A stretch of DNA of 64,000 nucleotides from Sistotremastrum niveocremeum HHB9708 (Eukaryota; Basidiomycota; Agaricomycetes; Sistotremastrales; Sistotremastraceae). Shown here piece after piece: positions 36,090 through 47,925 of the stretch. The notes under the pieces are model-generated. The model searched no databases, had not been told where the DNA came from, and saw nothing but the letters and a program-made list of their open reading frames with translations. Numbering within the stretch: position 1 is the stretch's first letter; each line of letters opens with the position of its first letter. The position numbers and the translations under genes are program-made. Location: contig KV419452.1 of the NCBI GenBank assembly GCA_001630475.1, forward strand, positions 3,403 through 67,402, written 5' to 3'.

Positions 36090-38758
36090 TCATGATCTCG
36101 AAGTCAGCTGTCGATGCTCGTCCTCGCCGGAGGATCGAGGCAGTGACACCTGTGTGTTCCGAGACACAGAGCTTCCAGATCTTGGGGGACTCGGTGGACT
36201 GCAGGTACTCGAAGTTTGTGGCAATGTCGTCTTCTCGTGCTGCCAGGGGTGTATGGTTTCGCGGGTTTGACGCGCGTCGATCCATTTGAGGATCTGACAG
36301 CAGTGATCAGTCCGCATTCTCATTGCACCAGATATTCGGGTTCACTTACCAAATTGAAGATAATCTGAACCAATAGCAGGCCGGCGAACGAAGGTACTCT
36401 CAAGACGTATCAGTTTGTGTAGTATCCGTATTCGGGGACACGTACATCCACTCCAGGTTGGGGAAATTCCAAATGACAGGGACGGACAGGTCAGGGACGT
36501 CGGTTACAGAGTTGCCAGTCTGGTCAGGGACAGGGGATTCATCAAGACCGATATTGATGAGGGCTACCAGTGTATAGCCAACGCCTAGCACGAACATGGA
36601 TATAATACGGGCCCAGCGGAGCTTCCCTGTCGTAGAGAATATTTACTATACTATGTTTTAGAACGGCGAGATTACGTACCATACGGCCACTGTTTGACCA
36701 GATTGAGAATCGCAATCATGATTAGGCTTCCACCCTATGCTCCGCATGAGCCTCTTGTATAGTTGGGAAGAAGTATAGACGCACTGCCACGGGGAAGAAC
36801 CACCGCGTCGCATCAGATCGAGACCGCGAAAGGCTGAGTACAATCGCATGGAGGTTTTTTTCGTCAGTTGAAGTTGCATTTTGCTGCGTGAGGAAGTTCT
36901 GGACACGGATGGCCAGAGGATCATCGCCTTCAGGATATGCATCAAATTCCTAGCGAAATTTATTTGAACAGCAGGACTACCAGGAGTGGGATGAACTCAC
37001 TTGAAATGTCACGACGATGACTTGCAACACGTCTTGGAACAGGAGCAAAAAAGCAGGGCCCGCAGACCGATCCCGCAGTGCCTCATTGACGTCATTGAGG
37101 AATCCTTGGAAAGGGAGGCCCAGCTTCCTGAAAGCATCTTGTGCTCGCGGGTACTGCGAGGGGTCAAGTTGAAGATTAGACGAGTTCGTACCGCTGACGA
37201 CATTGCTGAACAGCGTAACGATATCAGCCATGGCGCGCATGAGGCTCTGGACCATGTTTAGGATCGGTCCAGCGAATCTTGATCGTAACACCTACAACAT
37301 ATTGGAGTAAAAGAGCGCAGCCTGAAGGTAGACTGAGTGAGGATTCTATATGGTCTACAAAGGTGTCACGTACTAAGGATAGTTATCATCAAGCAGATCA
37401 GAAATAGGGAGTGTAGGAAGAACCAGGTCAGAAGACGCCTGTTGTCGTAGTGGAATGGCTGGTGATTCCCTTCGAAATACAGGGCGAATTCTCCGACAAT
37501 GATGATGGCACCGCACAGGTCCCATCCGACGTTGCGCGCACCAAATGACAAAGTGCCCACAAGATACTTCAGGCCGCCAGTGACATTATCGAGCCCTACA
37601 TGACCGCGCTAAATAAACGGGAGAACAAACCGCACGAAATAGATGACTAACCTGTTCCAAGAATTATCGTGAAGAATCCCGAAGCTCGCTCATAGATTAT
37701 CGCCGAGGAATACAAAGTATACTCGGCGAAATCGGAGTTGATGAAGTGGATGGAAAGCTCCAAAGCGATCGGAAAATACCACAGGACTATTCGGGCTATA
37801 TTTGCTGCTTTGCTCTGAGTATCTGGGTCTGTCCGTTGCATGATCCCGAAGGCGATCAGGTAGCAAGCTGTTGATACGAACAACACCCCCATGTGACGGT
37901 ACAAGCCGCGACGAAGAGAAGGTAGCTTGTGATGGGAATATAGAAAGACTGAAGAAGATTGGCTTAGCCCTAGTACAGAAAAGGGCCGTGACTTCACTCA
38001 CCGACAAAATATTGTAAAAGAAGGACGAGCCTACTAAGCGCCAGGACCAATGATATACCACGGGCTCCAAGGATGGGTAGCCTCTCGGCTCGATAATTTT
38101 GGACACTCGAGACTCCCGGAACTGTGAAGTTGAGGGTAAGTCCGACATCACTCGAAGTAGCATTGATATTCGAAGCAGGAGCAAGTCCGGCAGCAATTTC
38201 GAAGTCTTTGGTGAAAGCCGAGAGGGTTCCGAATATCAAGAGGTTGAGAAAAGCCACAAAGCGATGGATCCAGTCGTTCTTATGAAAGTGCATGTTGTAG
38301 GCGACTTGACTAGCCCATATCCACCACACCAAGACAAAGAATGCTATGAAAGATGTTGTGGCCTATAGATGATGTTAAGCTGCATGAAGAGGAATAGAAA
38401 GGCTACTCACGTCTCCTGATAGAATCGGTGTATTTTCTCTGGAATGATATCGATTGAGTGACAATCGCTTACAGTGTACTGCTCTACACCTACGCCAGAT
38501 TCTGCAGGGCGGTGGTCATAGCTAGTTCTAGAAGCTACGCGCGACGAAATTATTAGTCGCGTCCAGATGCATGGTTAAATCACATACAATGCTAGTCCAC
38601 GGGACTTGATCCGGGATCGGAAGGAGAGATTCATGGTTTGCACAACTAGTCGAGCCCTCGCGAAAGGGCGACTGGGTGAATGGCAAAATTTTAGATTCGT
38701 GCACTTCTTTCACGTTGCGATCTTTCAAGGTCGTTTCCGTACTATGAATATCTTTCAA
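36090..38758 (-). CDS. LtrA-like multi-span membrane protein, one in-frame stop
   Basis: Twelve exons (38588-38758, 38494-38534, 38411-38438, 38002-38362, 37652-37948, 37374-37595, 37001-37332, 36785-36949, 36680-36734, 36446-36626, 36350-36398, 36090-36293), about 700 codons. LVWWIWASQVAYNM plus many hydrophobic segments match the low-temperature-requirement A (LtrA) family as found in fungi; its transport role is unknown. All junctions keep phase, but exon 7 contains TAG at 37292-37294, between FYSNML and VLRSRFAGP. Splicing instead to 37291 would shift the frame. So this is either a nonsense allele, a sequence error, or an unrecognised splice. The remainder of the frame is open to the end, implying recent or no decay. 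Confidence 0.72.
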
Positions 38759-40060
38759 GGGACGAAGAGCACGATAAACATGTTACGCACGGATCCTTCT
38801 CGACTTTCATCCTGTCTCTTTCATTGGCACGTTGCGTTGGCATAGTGTGGCACTAGCGAATACGGGGCATAGATTCACTTCTCATGGGCATTAATAGTCA
38901 GTTCAAGGACTTGGCGAGATGAAGTCATGACTCGTTGCAGAGGGATCATCCAAGAAGACGCGGTATTCATTGTCGTCCGGTGGCGATTTGGAGCGAGCCT
39001 CCTGTTACACACTAGTTAGCGACGGCGACCATCAACATCACAGGCAATCTCACTATGCTCCACCGCGTCGATTGCATCCCGCCGGGCGCAAGGGTGAAGA
39101 CATTGGATGACCATGCGAATTTGCCAGTGGTCAAGTAGTCCAAAATGCAGTTTCCGGTACGCCTTCGGTCTCAAATCAGGGAGAATTCTAATTTGGCCAA
39201 AATTCTGTGATATCCACTGTGGAGGCTCCTAAAGAACTTGAAGGCCCACGACGAAGCTTCGAAAACAGAGTTGAGGAGCCACGGCGCTTGTTAAAGTCTT
39301 GCCGCTTAGTAAGCAGGGCTTTGCTTCCGCTGCTTCTTCAAAGTCGTCGGGGTTTTTGTACATGTGCTCGTCCAAACTTTTCCAATGAGTGATTCAGGGC
39401 CACTCACGCCAATTTATTGAATAACGTCGGGATTAATGGCGTCTGATCGGATTTATCGTCATCGAATGACAGAAAACGCAGACTAATCCCAGCATGATGA
39501 TTGTTCTCTTCGCATTTCCACAAGCTCTTTTCACTGGCAGTCTATATCTTCTCTCGTCGTGAGTTCAATTTATCACTTATTTTCACCCCGTTCTTCATCT
39601 TTCACGAGCAGCTAATACATTAGTAACCAACACCGGGATTTAGTAGCCCTTATAATAATCTCCGGCCCTTCCCCGTTTGTTTGTTTCTTCGCCACTGCAT
39701 TCCCTCACCATAGCATTTCACCAAAGTAACAGAGCCGCATTGACTCTCCGAAAAACTCACCTCGGATTTTTGACACACCGGGTCCATTCAGCACACTCGT
39801 GATAGGCTCTCGCCAAATTCCCGAGTTTTACATGTACGTTCTCAGGGCATCCGGCAACTAAACTACGCCCCGGATTCGCCATTGGGCTGTTCGTATTGAA
39901 TTTGCCGTTCAAATCGGACGTAAATCGATACCCACGTTGATTCGCATGATAAGAGATGATTGAAATACCGGCCGTTCGTGTGCATCCACCGTATCTTGAC
40001 TTCCCCCCGATATCTTCATCTGTCTTCTCTTTGTCTCATTCGCTGCTCTAGTACAAAGCC
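38759..40060. other. Divergent intergenic region, no gene recognised
   Basis: 1.3 kb between the starts of the LtrA-like and trefoil-like genes. No supported reading frame was found on either strand. Confidence 0.45.
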
Positions 40061-40794
40061 ATGTCGCCCCCTGAAGGAGAGTATTACATCTACAACGATA
40101 GACTGAAGCAGTATCTCTGTGGAAACAACGGAGGATGTCTCACGGCCGACTACAAAGCGGCAGGCGTAAGTGATCCATCAACATATCTTGCGATCGACCG
40201 GTCAGCAGTCCTAACCTCATTCATCGCGACAGACCTGGTACTTTGAGAAAGGCGATCCAGATAACTGGGGAAGTCATGCCGGCATCCGACAAGTCAGAGG
40301 GGGCGATCATCTCTACCTCACATTCGGTCAAGTGAGGAATCCCTAGCTTATTCCAGGCTGTGTGATCATGAGGCTAACGACGATCCGTCTTCAACAGCAA
40401 GGAGACTACGCTAATAAACCTCTCCCTAACCGATACTGTGCATTCGACTTGACCAATGGATATGCATATCATGAAGTATGGCCCGTGACCCCTCCTTACG
40501 ACCGTAATCCCACTGGAAACAGTTACTTGTAAGTCATATTCCCTATTACCAACTGTTCCCGAGCATTTTCTGAGCGCATTTCCAGTATTACGTACAAGTC
40601 TCTTGATAAGACCAATGCGGGGACAAACTACGAGATTAAATTACACCTCATCGGTGAAGCACACAATGCGGTATGGCGCTTTTAAATTCTACTATACATC
40701 CCGAAAGAACTCATTTTCCCTGATACAGCTGAGATTGACTCCTAAGGAAGAGGAAGCCGATACTTGGCGATTCCTTCCTCCTCGTCGCAAGTAA
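40061..40794 (+). CDS. Small beta-trefoil-like protein (mycocypin/lectin type)
   Basis: Five exons (40061-40165, 40233-40331, 40398-40528, 40586-40670, 40729-40794), 161 aa, no signal peptide. The start MSPPEGEYYIYNDRLKQYL resembles the first strand of fungal beta-trefoils (EDGTYRI-type), and the end EADTWRFLPPRRK resembles their closing W-x-F strand. Aromatic and Gly residues recur at about 40-residue intervals (TWYFEKGDPDNW, HLYLTFGQ). Mushroom mycocypins (cysteine-protease inhibitors) and CCL2-type lectins share this size, fold and lack of secretion signal. Which of these it is, or whether it is a trefoil at all, cannot be settled by eye. Confidence 0.55.
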
Positions 40795-41077
40795 TAGCAC
40801 ATGCGGGACCTATAGCTATGAAGGATGATCGTGTACCGATAGCGCTATAGCGTAGCCAGTAGATACCTAGGACCAATGAGAACATTTTCTCCCGTGATTT
40901 GAGTAGTACTCCCGTATCGCCTGCAACCGAGAGACGTTTACCAAACAAAAAAGGTTCCCTCATCAAACAATCCATCGCATCCAAACACTAGCATTATAGA
41001 CGATCATAACATAAAGAAATGACAACACCAAATCAGCCCCAAACGCATCCAAGCCACAAGACTGCCTAAACAGAGGG

Positions 41078-44000
41078 CTACTTCCCAGCCTTCCCCCTCC
41101 TCTCCTTCCTCTTCCTCCCAATCAAACTCCCAATCCCACTCCCCACTTTCTTCTTCTCCGCATCAACCTTCTCAGACTTGATCTTCCTCTCCTTCCTCTC
41201 TTCCGCCGAACGCCCAGATTTACCCGGTCTACTGTCGGCGGAGGGAGGATCGTCTCGCCTTGATTGAGAATTCCGAGATTTATCGAATCGAGGACGCTTT
41301 GAGGGTCTTCCACCTTCTTCGGCGACTTCTTCACGATCTCCTCCATCGAGCATGCTCTGCGACGCATCAACACCTATCAGAAATAATGATGATGGGAGAA
41401 TGGAAGACGTACTCTCCGTTTGACAGGCTTTGTTCTCTCCTCCCGCTCCCCGCTTATCTTCTCTGCCCGTCTTTTGACAACTTGAATATTCTCAATCGAA
41501 AATTCAAGTATCATAGCCTTCCCTTTTTCCTCCTTGCCATCATTCTTCCCATTCGCATCCGCCTCTTTCTCCTTCGCTTCAATCTACAAATCATCAGCCC
41601 CCATTCCCCCAAATTTCCCCGGACGGAAAAAGAAAAAGAAAAACTCACCGCGTTCAACTCCTTAATCTTCTCCCGAATCTTCCCCAACCTCCTCTCAACC
41701 TCCTCCTTCTCTTCCCCTCCTCCCATCTTCCTAACCTCCTCCTCCCCCCTCTTAACACTCCCCACCAATTCATCCCTCCACCACCCCCTCATCATCCCTT
41801 CCATCCCTTTTCTTCCATTAAGTACGCGAAGGACACGAAGGGCATCGGCGTGTGTACGGAGTTCGAGGAATCCGTAGCCTTTTGATCGGCCTTTATTCTT
41901 CAACGACGAGGTTGGTTTTGATTTCGTTGAAGACGAAGATTTCGGCTGTGAAGTCGAGTTTGAGGTCGAAGAAGCAGCTAGTTTTGAGGGAGATGAGGCG
42001 GAGGCGGAGGCGGAGGCGGAGGTGGATGGAGTGGTGGAGAATGAGAGAATGAGAGGATCGATCCGCTCGGCCTGTCGGATTATCTTAGACTGTACGACAG
42101 CCGTAGGCCTCGTAGGCCTCGTCCATTTCTTCTTCTTCTTTCCATCTCCCTTGCTTTCCTCTCCCTCCTTCGCCTTCGCCTTGCCCGTCTCCTTATCCTC
42201 TTCCTCATCCGAATCGTCGACGTCCGCCTTAGAATTGCCAGGCGTAGGAACGTCTTCGTCTTCATCCACCGCAATTTCCTCAACACTCAACCCCTCCCTC
42301 TCTCCCCGCTTAACACCCCTCTCAAACTCCCCCACCGCCCACCCTGCAACCCTCTTCAACACCCTCTCACTAACCCACACCGGTACCCTCCTCACACTCA
42401 ATCTCGTCTTTGATATATAAAGTGATGGATTCGATTTGAGCAGCGCTCGTCGGGTGTTGAAGGATGTTACTCGTTCGTCTAGTTCGACGTTTGAAAGTGT
42501 CGCTGCGGCGGGGGTGTTGGGGAATATCACTGGGTGGTGGTTAGGTGGATTTGATTTGGGAGAATTTGAAGAAAAGGGGGGACGTACCGCCCTCTCGTAA
42601 AAGATATAAACACCGCTTATCCTCCTTCCTCCTCCCTCTCTCCCCCTCATCCCTCAACTCCCCCGCCCTCTCCCTACTAACCGCAAGACTAACATCAATA
42701 GTCCGTCCATGCAACACCAGCGCTCGCGAAAGTCCAGCCGACGGATCAGGCGTCAATATACTAGGCATCGCAAACGGATTCTTCTTTTGCGAGGAATCTC
42801 TTTGCAAATTTGAGAGTGAGAGACCGGTGGATTGGGATTTGAGTGAAGCGGCGAGGGAGAGGACGGATTGGGCGGAGGAGGGGGACCAGAAACATATGAA
42901 TCCGGTACCGCGGGGACGGGAGGTTGCGTGGTCGATTGTTATACGTGCGTAGCGTAGGGTTCCGAAGGGTTTGAATCTATTTGAGTCATCATTAGCAGCT
43001 GCTCGTCGACGTCTGGGGATGGGAGATGGAAGGGAGGGAGGGGGGAGGGGGGAGGGACGTACAAATTTCGAAGTTCATCTTCTGTAGCTTCATAAGGCAG
43101 ATTCCGAAGGAAAAGTGTCGTTCCGTCTTCAGGAGTAGGCAGAGACGGTCTTTTTGGTTCTTCGTCTTCTGCGTCCATATCTTCGTCTTCATCCTCGTCA
43201 GAAGAATCGAAATGAGAGTCAGACTCGTCGTTTGAGTCGTCTTCGGAAGCGTTGGAACCGGAATCAGAAGTGGATGCAGACGCAGAATCGCCTGCTTCCG
43301 AATCATCATCGTCCTCAACTTTCTCCTCCTCAGCATCAGCGTCCGCTTTCGCAACCTCCTTCTCCCACCTCTCCTTACTAATAGCCCAATCAACAGCAAC
43401 GACCCTCCCCCCAAGCTCTTTCCCTCCCCCATTTTCTCCCTCCTCTCCCTCCCCTTCCCCACCCCCCTCTTTAAGTGCCCTCCTCAAAGTCCTCTTCCTC
43501 TCCTTCCTCTCCTTCTTCCCCGCCTCCCCACTCAGTGCAGAGTGAAGACCAGGTACGACGTTCATACCGTTCACAGCACTTATCGCGCGCTCTGCGTCCT
43601 TTCGGGATAGAAACCATATGAATGCGAAACCTGTGCTTCTTTTTGGGGGGTCTTTGGGTGGAGTGGAGGGGGAAGGGGTGTCGGCGGGAGTGGAGGGGTC
43701 GGGGGCGGTGGCGGTGGTGGGGTCGGGGGCTGAGGTGGAGGTTGAGGTTGGGGGATTTGAGGTGGGTGGTGGCTTTGCAGTGGGGAGATGGACAGAATGG
43801 ATAGGCCCATGAGGGAGGAACAGAGCTCTCAAATCTGCCTCAGTAATCTACACCCCAAAATCCACACCCAAAACCCATCAGCCCCCTCCAAAGTCAAAAA
43901 GATAGAGAGGAAAGACGCACATTCCAGGGTAGATTCCGAATAATAAGGCGACTACTCCGACTCGGTTCTACCTTCCCATTCGTTTTTGAGGTTGAGGTGA

Positions 44001-44784
44001 TGGAAGGAATTGGCTTGACGAGACCGTCGGCGCGTTTTTTGAGTGTTACGGAGAGGAGGGAGCCTTTGAATGTATGTGCGTGGAGGGATTGGGTGGCTTT
44101 TAGAGCTTCAGCGGGTGTAGCGAATAGGGCGTGAGCTATCCTCTAGTCAGTTAACAATCAAGGGAGGGAGGGAGAGGTCGACGGGGGACGTACCGAGAGA
44201 GGGATCGGAGGGGATGGGATATTCGATGGATTGGGCGCCGGGACATTTACGGATTTTCTTCCAGAGATGTTTGGAGGAGATGGAGGAGTTGAGGCCTGAT
44301 ATGACGATTGTTCGGACTGCGTTGGGGTCTTTTGTTATTCTCGGAACAGTCGTCTTCTTTTCCTTCTTCTCTTTAGGTTCTCCAGGAGTGTGCTACACAC
44401 CATCAGCTCCGTCCCCAAAGAAGAAAGAATTGAAAAACCTTTCCAGCCCACTCTCCTCGTAAATTCCTCCCGAGAATGTTGATCTCGCCCTTATCAAGCA
44501 TGTCCATTGCCCGCTCTGCATCTTCCTTGATCGCAAATCCCACAAGTCCAACGCCTTTGCTGACTTTCTTCTCCTTGTCAAGAACGACGAATGCAGTCCT
44601 CACAGGTGCAATGTCCGAGAACAAAGTCTGCAAATCCGTCGACGTAGCAGCGAACGGCAAATTCGACACGAATATCGTTGACCTTTACATAAATCAGCCA
44701 CACATAATGTGAGAGAGAGAATAGATACCCATGTTTCTCGTCCTCCATCTCGGTCTTCAAAACTTCGTGCTTCCGATCCGACAT
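41078..44784 (-). CDS. NOP4: Nucleolar RNA-binding protein Nop4/RBM28
   Basis: Nine exons (44729-44784, 44439-44682, 44194-44392, 43921-44135, 43063-43847, 42588-42976, 41649-42529, 41413-41583, 41078-41356), 1072 aa. Four RRM domains can be traced. RRM1 has STIFVSNLPFAAT and GVGLVGFAI; a second begins at RTIVISGLNSSIS; the third has SRLIIRNLPWN and GFAFIWF; the fourth has TTLFLRNLPYEAT and GTGFICFW. An acidic Asp/Glu/Ser tract separates the third and fourth RRMs. The C-terminal third is Lys/Arg-rich with a further RRM-like GYGFLELRTHADALR, ending KRKERRGKAGK. The protein is needed for 60S ribosomal subunit maturation. It is divergent from YIF1. The last acceptor (41357) was chosen because the nearer AG at 41374 breaks the frame. 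Confidence 0.93.
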
Positions 44785-44835
44785 CCGATCCTCGCAGCTC
44801 CTCCACGTCTTTCCTCTCTCTTTCAGTAGAACGCA
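44785..44835. promoter_or_regulatory. 51-bp bidirectional start region of NOP4 and YIF1
   Basis: Only 51 bp separate the two ATGs, so at least one transcript must begin inside, or be promoted from within, the other gene's 5' end. No TATA element is present. Confidence 0.6.
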
Positions 44836-46320
44836 ATGTCCTATCAAACATCGCACTCCCCCCCTCCTCTGCGTCACCCAATCCCAACACACCCGCTCAC
44901 AATGCCCGAACCACCCTCAACCCCCGTCTCCCCAAACCTAAACAACTACCAACGCTACACATCCTCTCCTCAACCTCCCCTACCGCCCTCACACAATCCC
45001 CAACAAATACCTCACAGCGGACAAGGACAAGGATACCCGAATCCGAATGTCCCGTATTATCAACCTTTTGCTCCTGGACTTCAATCTACGCCTTCGGCTC
45101 AAGGTCCTGGGCAAGGTCAGCCTCAGCAGGGTGGACCGGGGATTATGAGTCCTGGACAGGGATTTCCGATGCCTATGGGTGCTTTTGGGATCAACGACGC
45201 AACTGCTCAATTCGGTATGCAACTCGGTCAAAGCGCAGTAGCAGCCGGCCAAGAATACGTCCAGAAAAACGTACGTCCTCCCTTCCTCTCAATTTCCCGA
45301 ATATTGACGAGAATACAGTTCGGCTCCTCAATCCCCTTCCCCCTCCTAAAACACCAATTCAACGTCTCAAACTCATACGTCCTCCACAAACTCCGTATCC
45401 TCCTCTTTCCATGGCGTCACCGTCCCTGGTCCCGTCGTTCCCGTCGTTCAGAAGCAGGAATCCAAGAATGGCTCCCTCCGCGTGAAGATATCAATTCTCC
45501 AGATCTCTACATCCCCTGTGCGTCCTTTGATTTCTTCGTAAATTGTTGGTGCACTGACATGATGTGGGTAGCAATGGCACTAGTAACATACGTCCTCCTC
45601 TCCGCCGTCCTCACAGGCATCCAAGGCCGCTTCGATCCCCAAATCCTCGGCGCCGCATCCACAAAATCAATATTCGTAGTCATCGTTGAATTCCTCGTTG
45701 TGAAATTGGGGTGTTATTTGTTGAATATTCAGGGTGGGACGGTGATGGATGTTGCGGCTTATGGGGGGTATAAGTTTGTTGGGTACGTTTCTTCTTCCTT
45801 GGTGTTTTTTTATCTCTTTCGTGCGACCTTTCTTTGTGTTTTCTGGTGTGCTTTCGTTTGGTTTTCGTGGCTTTGTGATAATTTTGTATTGATCTCTGTG
45901 CCTGGAACATTGTGCTGATGGGTGATGGATGATAGGATTATCCCGACGCTGTTAGCTACTGTTCTTAAATTCTCGCGGACGCTTTACTGGCTCGTCTTTC
46001 TCTACTCCTTCTGTGCCAACGCGTTCTTCCTCGTAAGTCGCCTCTCCTCCCAAAATTGACTCCAAATCCTTTTCCTTCCCTACTTTCCGCCCCCTCTCTC
46101 CCTCTCCCATTCCATTCCATCCCACCCCCAATTTTTTTCTTCATTCACTTCATTCCGCTAACGCTCAACATAGTTAAGGTCCCTCCGATACGTAATCCTC
46201 CCCGACCCATCCTCAACAGGAACAGTCCTATCCCAAGCTCAACGCGGACGGAGGATTGGTTTTCTGTTTATTATTGCTGTTAGTCAGGTTGTTTATATGC
46301 TTGTTTTGGTGAGGATATGA
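44836..46320 (+). CDS. YIF1: YIP1-interacting factor Yif1 (ER-Golgi transport)
   Basis: Five exons (44836-45270, 45319-45517, 45572-45782, 45936-46032, 46174-46320), 362 aa. Polar Pro/Gln-rich N-terminus (SPPPLRHPIPTHP, EPPSTPVSP), then FGMQLGQSAVAAGQEYVQKN and five hydrophobic segments (MALVTYVLLSAVLTGIQ, IFVVIVEFLVVKLGCYLL, KFVGIIPTLLATVLKF, LYWLVFLYSFCANAFFLL, IGFLFIIAVSQVVYMLVL). Yif1 forms a complex with Yip1 and Rab GTPases on COPII vesicles. The upstream ATG is preferred over 44902 because the extra N-terminus is typical of basidiomycete Yif1. A GTGAGG at the very end (46310) could act as a donor giving a slightly different C-terminus. Confidence 0.92.
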
Positions 46321-47925
46321 GCCGAGCCTTTGGGAGGAGGTGGACGAGCCGAGCCGTCGAAAGCCCTGGCATGAGCTGGGGTGCTGACGAGGTGATGGTG
46401 GTGGAGAGGTGTATGCGCGTTCATACTAGTACGGGCATTTGCATGAGGGAGAGCGGGGATGTAATTGGGGTGGGGTTGTTTGAGATGGAAAGAGGTACTG
46501 GTATTTAGCTGATTATATTACTAGTGGTGCCAACGTTAACGACAATGATGCTCGTAAAGCACATTCGACTTCGAGCTTCTCGTCGTACTAGTACTTCCTT
46601 TCCTTTCAATATTGCACTTCAAGTTCGCGATCGCAATCAAATGGCTCGAAGAACTCGACAAATTGAGTCCACGAGCTTTTGACTGGTACATGTGCTGCTA
46701 TTAGTCCATATATACGACCTCAAGCTCTCATGCTCCTCGATTCCTCGATCAATCCAATCTTGAATCCTCAATCAATGGAAGAAGCTCGTGGCTGTGCGAT
46801 CGACATTACAGTAGTGCAGTGCAGTGTCAGGTTCGGAAGGTTATTCGGTTACAACGGTTCTATCTCTTCTCCATCTGGCCATTCTCGTCAACGATAACTA
46901 GTTAACTGGAAGAAGTCCAAGGTTGATGGATGATGGAGATTATGTCAGCTTCCGTCCTCTCAGGACGTCCCTTTTAGCAATTCACCCTTTCCTTCAATTT
47001 CCCTGATCTTCGTTAATTCATCTCCCTGAACAAAAGGTCACCGGTCAACACTCGACTGGCCTCCACGAAATCTCGCTCAAACGACAGCTACAAGAGAAAG
47101 AGACAACGAGAAAGACCGAGGCTAGATCTCAAAGTTGGTCCTTGGTCTAATTAGAGACTGGCGGAGCCCGACGAGACGCACCGATGACCCGGTTACTTGA
47201 TGGGAAACCGTTGCGGTGATCAGTCGCCATCACCGTATCCCGTATCCCGCTTTCGTAGCCATACCATCCCTCACTCTCCTTCACATCCTGAGCGGACGTA
47301 CGCGTACGTCTTGTATCTGGGGCTTTATATACCCCTTGGGATTCCATCCAACTCTCTCGCTCTCTCGAATTCTGGATAGTGGTGCTAGGACCTGGGCTTG
47401 CTAGAATCTTGCCAGTGATTCTTGAGGCTGGGCTAGATAAGTGGAGCATCAATATCGTGAGTTTATTTCCTTTTCTTCTTCGATCAATGGATCGGTATTT
47501 ATATTCATCACGAAGACTAGGCATTGCAAATCCGGAACACCCACACGACCGAGATTCTCCGCTTTTCGGTCTCTTCATAACATAACATACGCAACTCGTA
47601 CCCGTACTCGCCTTGAAACCTTGAAGCCTTGAGCCCGCCTTGCCAGGTCGATCTTTAAGAGCACTGCCATTCCGTTGCATCATATCCCATCACAGCTCCT
47701 ATCGAATTTGGTCACGATCACGAGCGCTGAGCGCTTGGACATCAATCGACTTCGAACTCGGACTTGGAGACGGGAGAATTGATAGCGCCTTTTGTGTACC
47801 TCACTTCTAAGTTCTTGCGAGCGCTCGCCGTTCACGTACTGTCACCTCCCTACCACTGGGTGCTCTGGTCAATTCGGTAAACTTCCATCAGACGACGACG
47901 ACGGACGGCAGACGGCAGACCAACG
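46321..47925. other. Intergenic, no gene recognised
   Basis: 1.6 kb between YIF1 and the metacaspase gene. A 178-codon open frame on the minus strand (47147-47683) has no family features and is judged to be chance. The stretch before 47926 contains GACGGCA repeats and is probably the metacaspase 5' leader. Confidence 0.45.

Noticed and set aside
36735-36784. Apparent early end of the LtrA-like gene (frame reaching TAA at about 36722)
   Set aside because: An intron at 36735-36784 (GTGCGT..CATAG) joins WFFPVA to GGSLIMIAILNL and restores the remaining membrane segments.
41260-41877. 205-codon plus-strand frame overlapping NOP4
   Set aside because: It is a by-product of the purine-rich coding strand of NOP4; low-complexity Leu/Ser/Pro composition.
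46558-46701. Open plus-strand frame downstream of YIF1 with a hydrophobic run (LLVVLVLPFLSIL)
   Set aside because: It could be a last exon, but no upstream exon joins it in phase with YIF1 or with anything else nearby.
47147-47683. 178-codon open frame on the minus strand between YIF1 and the metacaspase
   Set aside because: Random-looking composition, no family features, no supporting splice context; length alone is not evidence in GC-balanced DNA.
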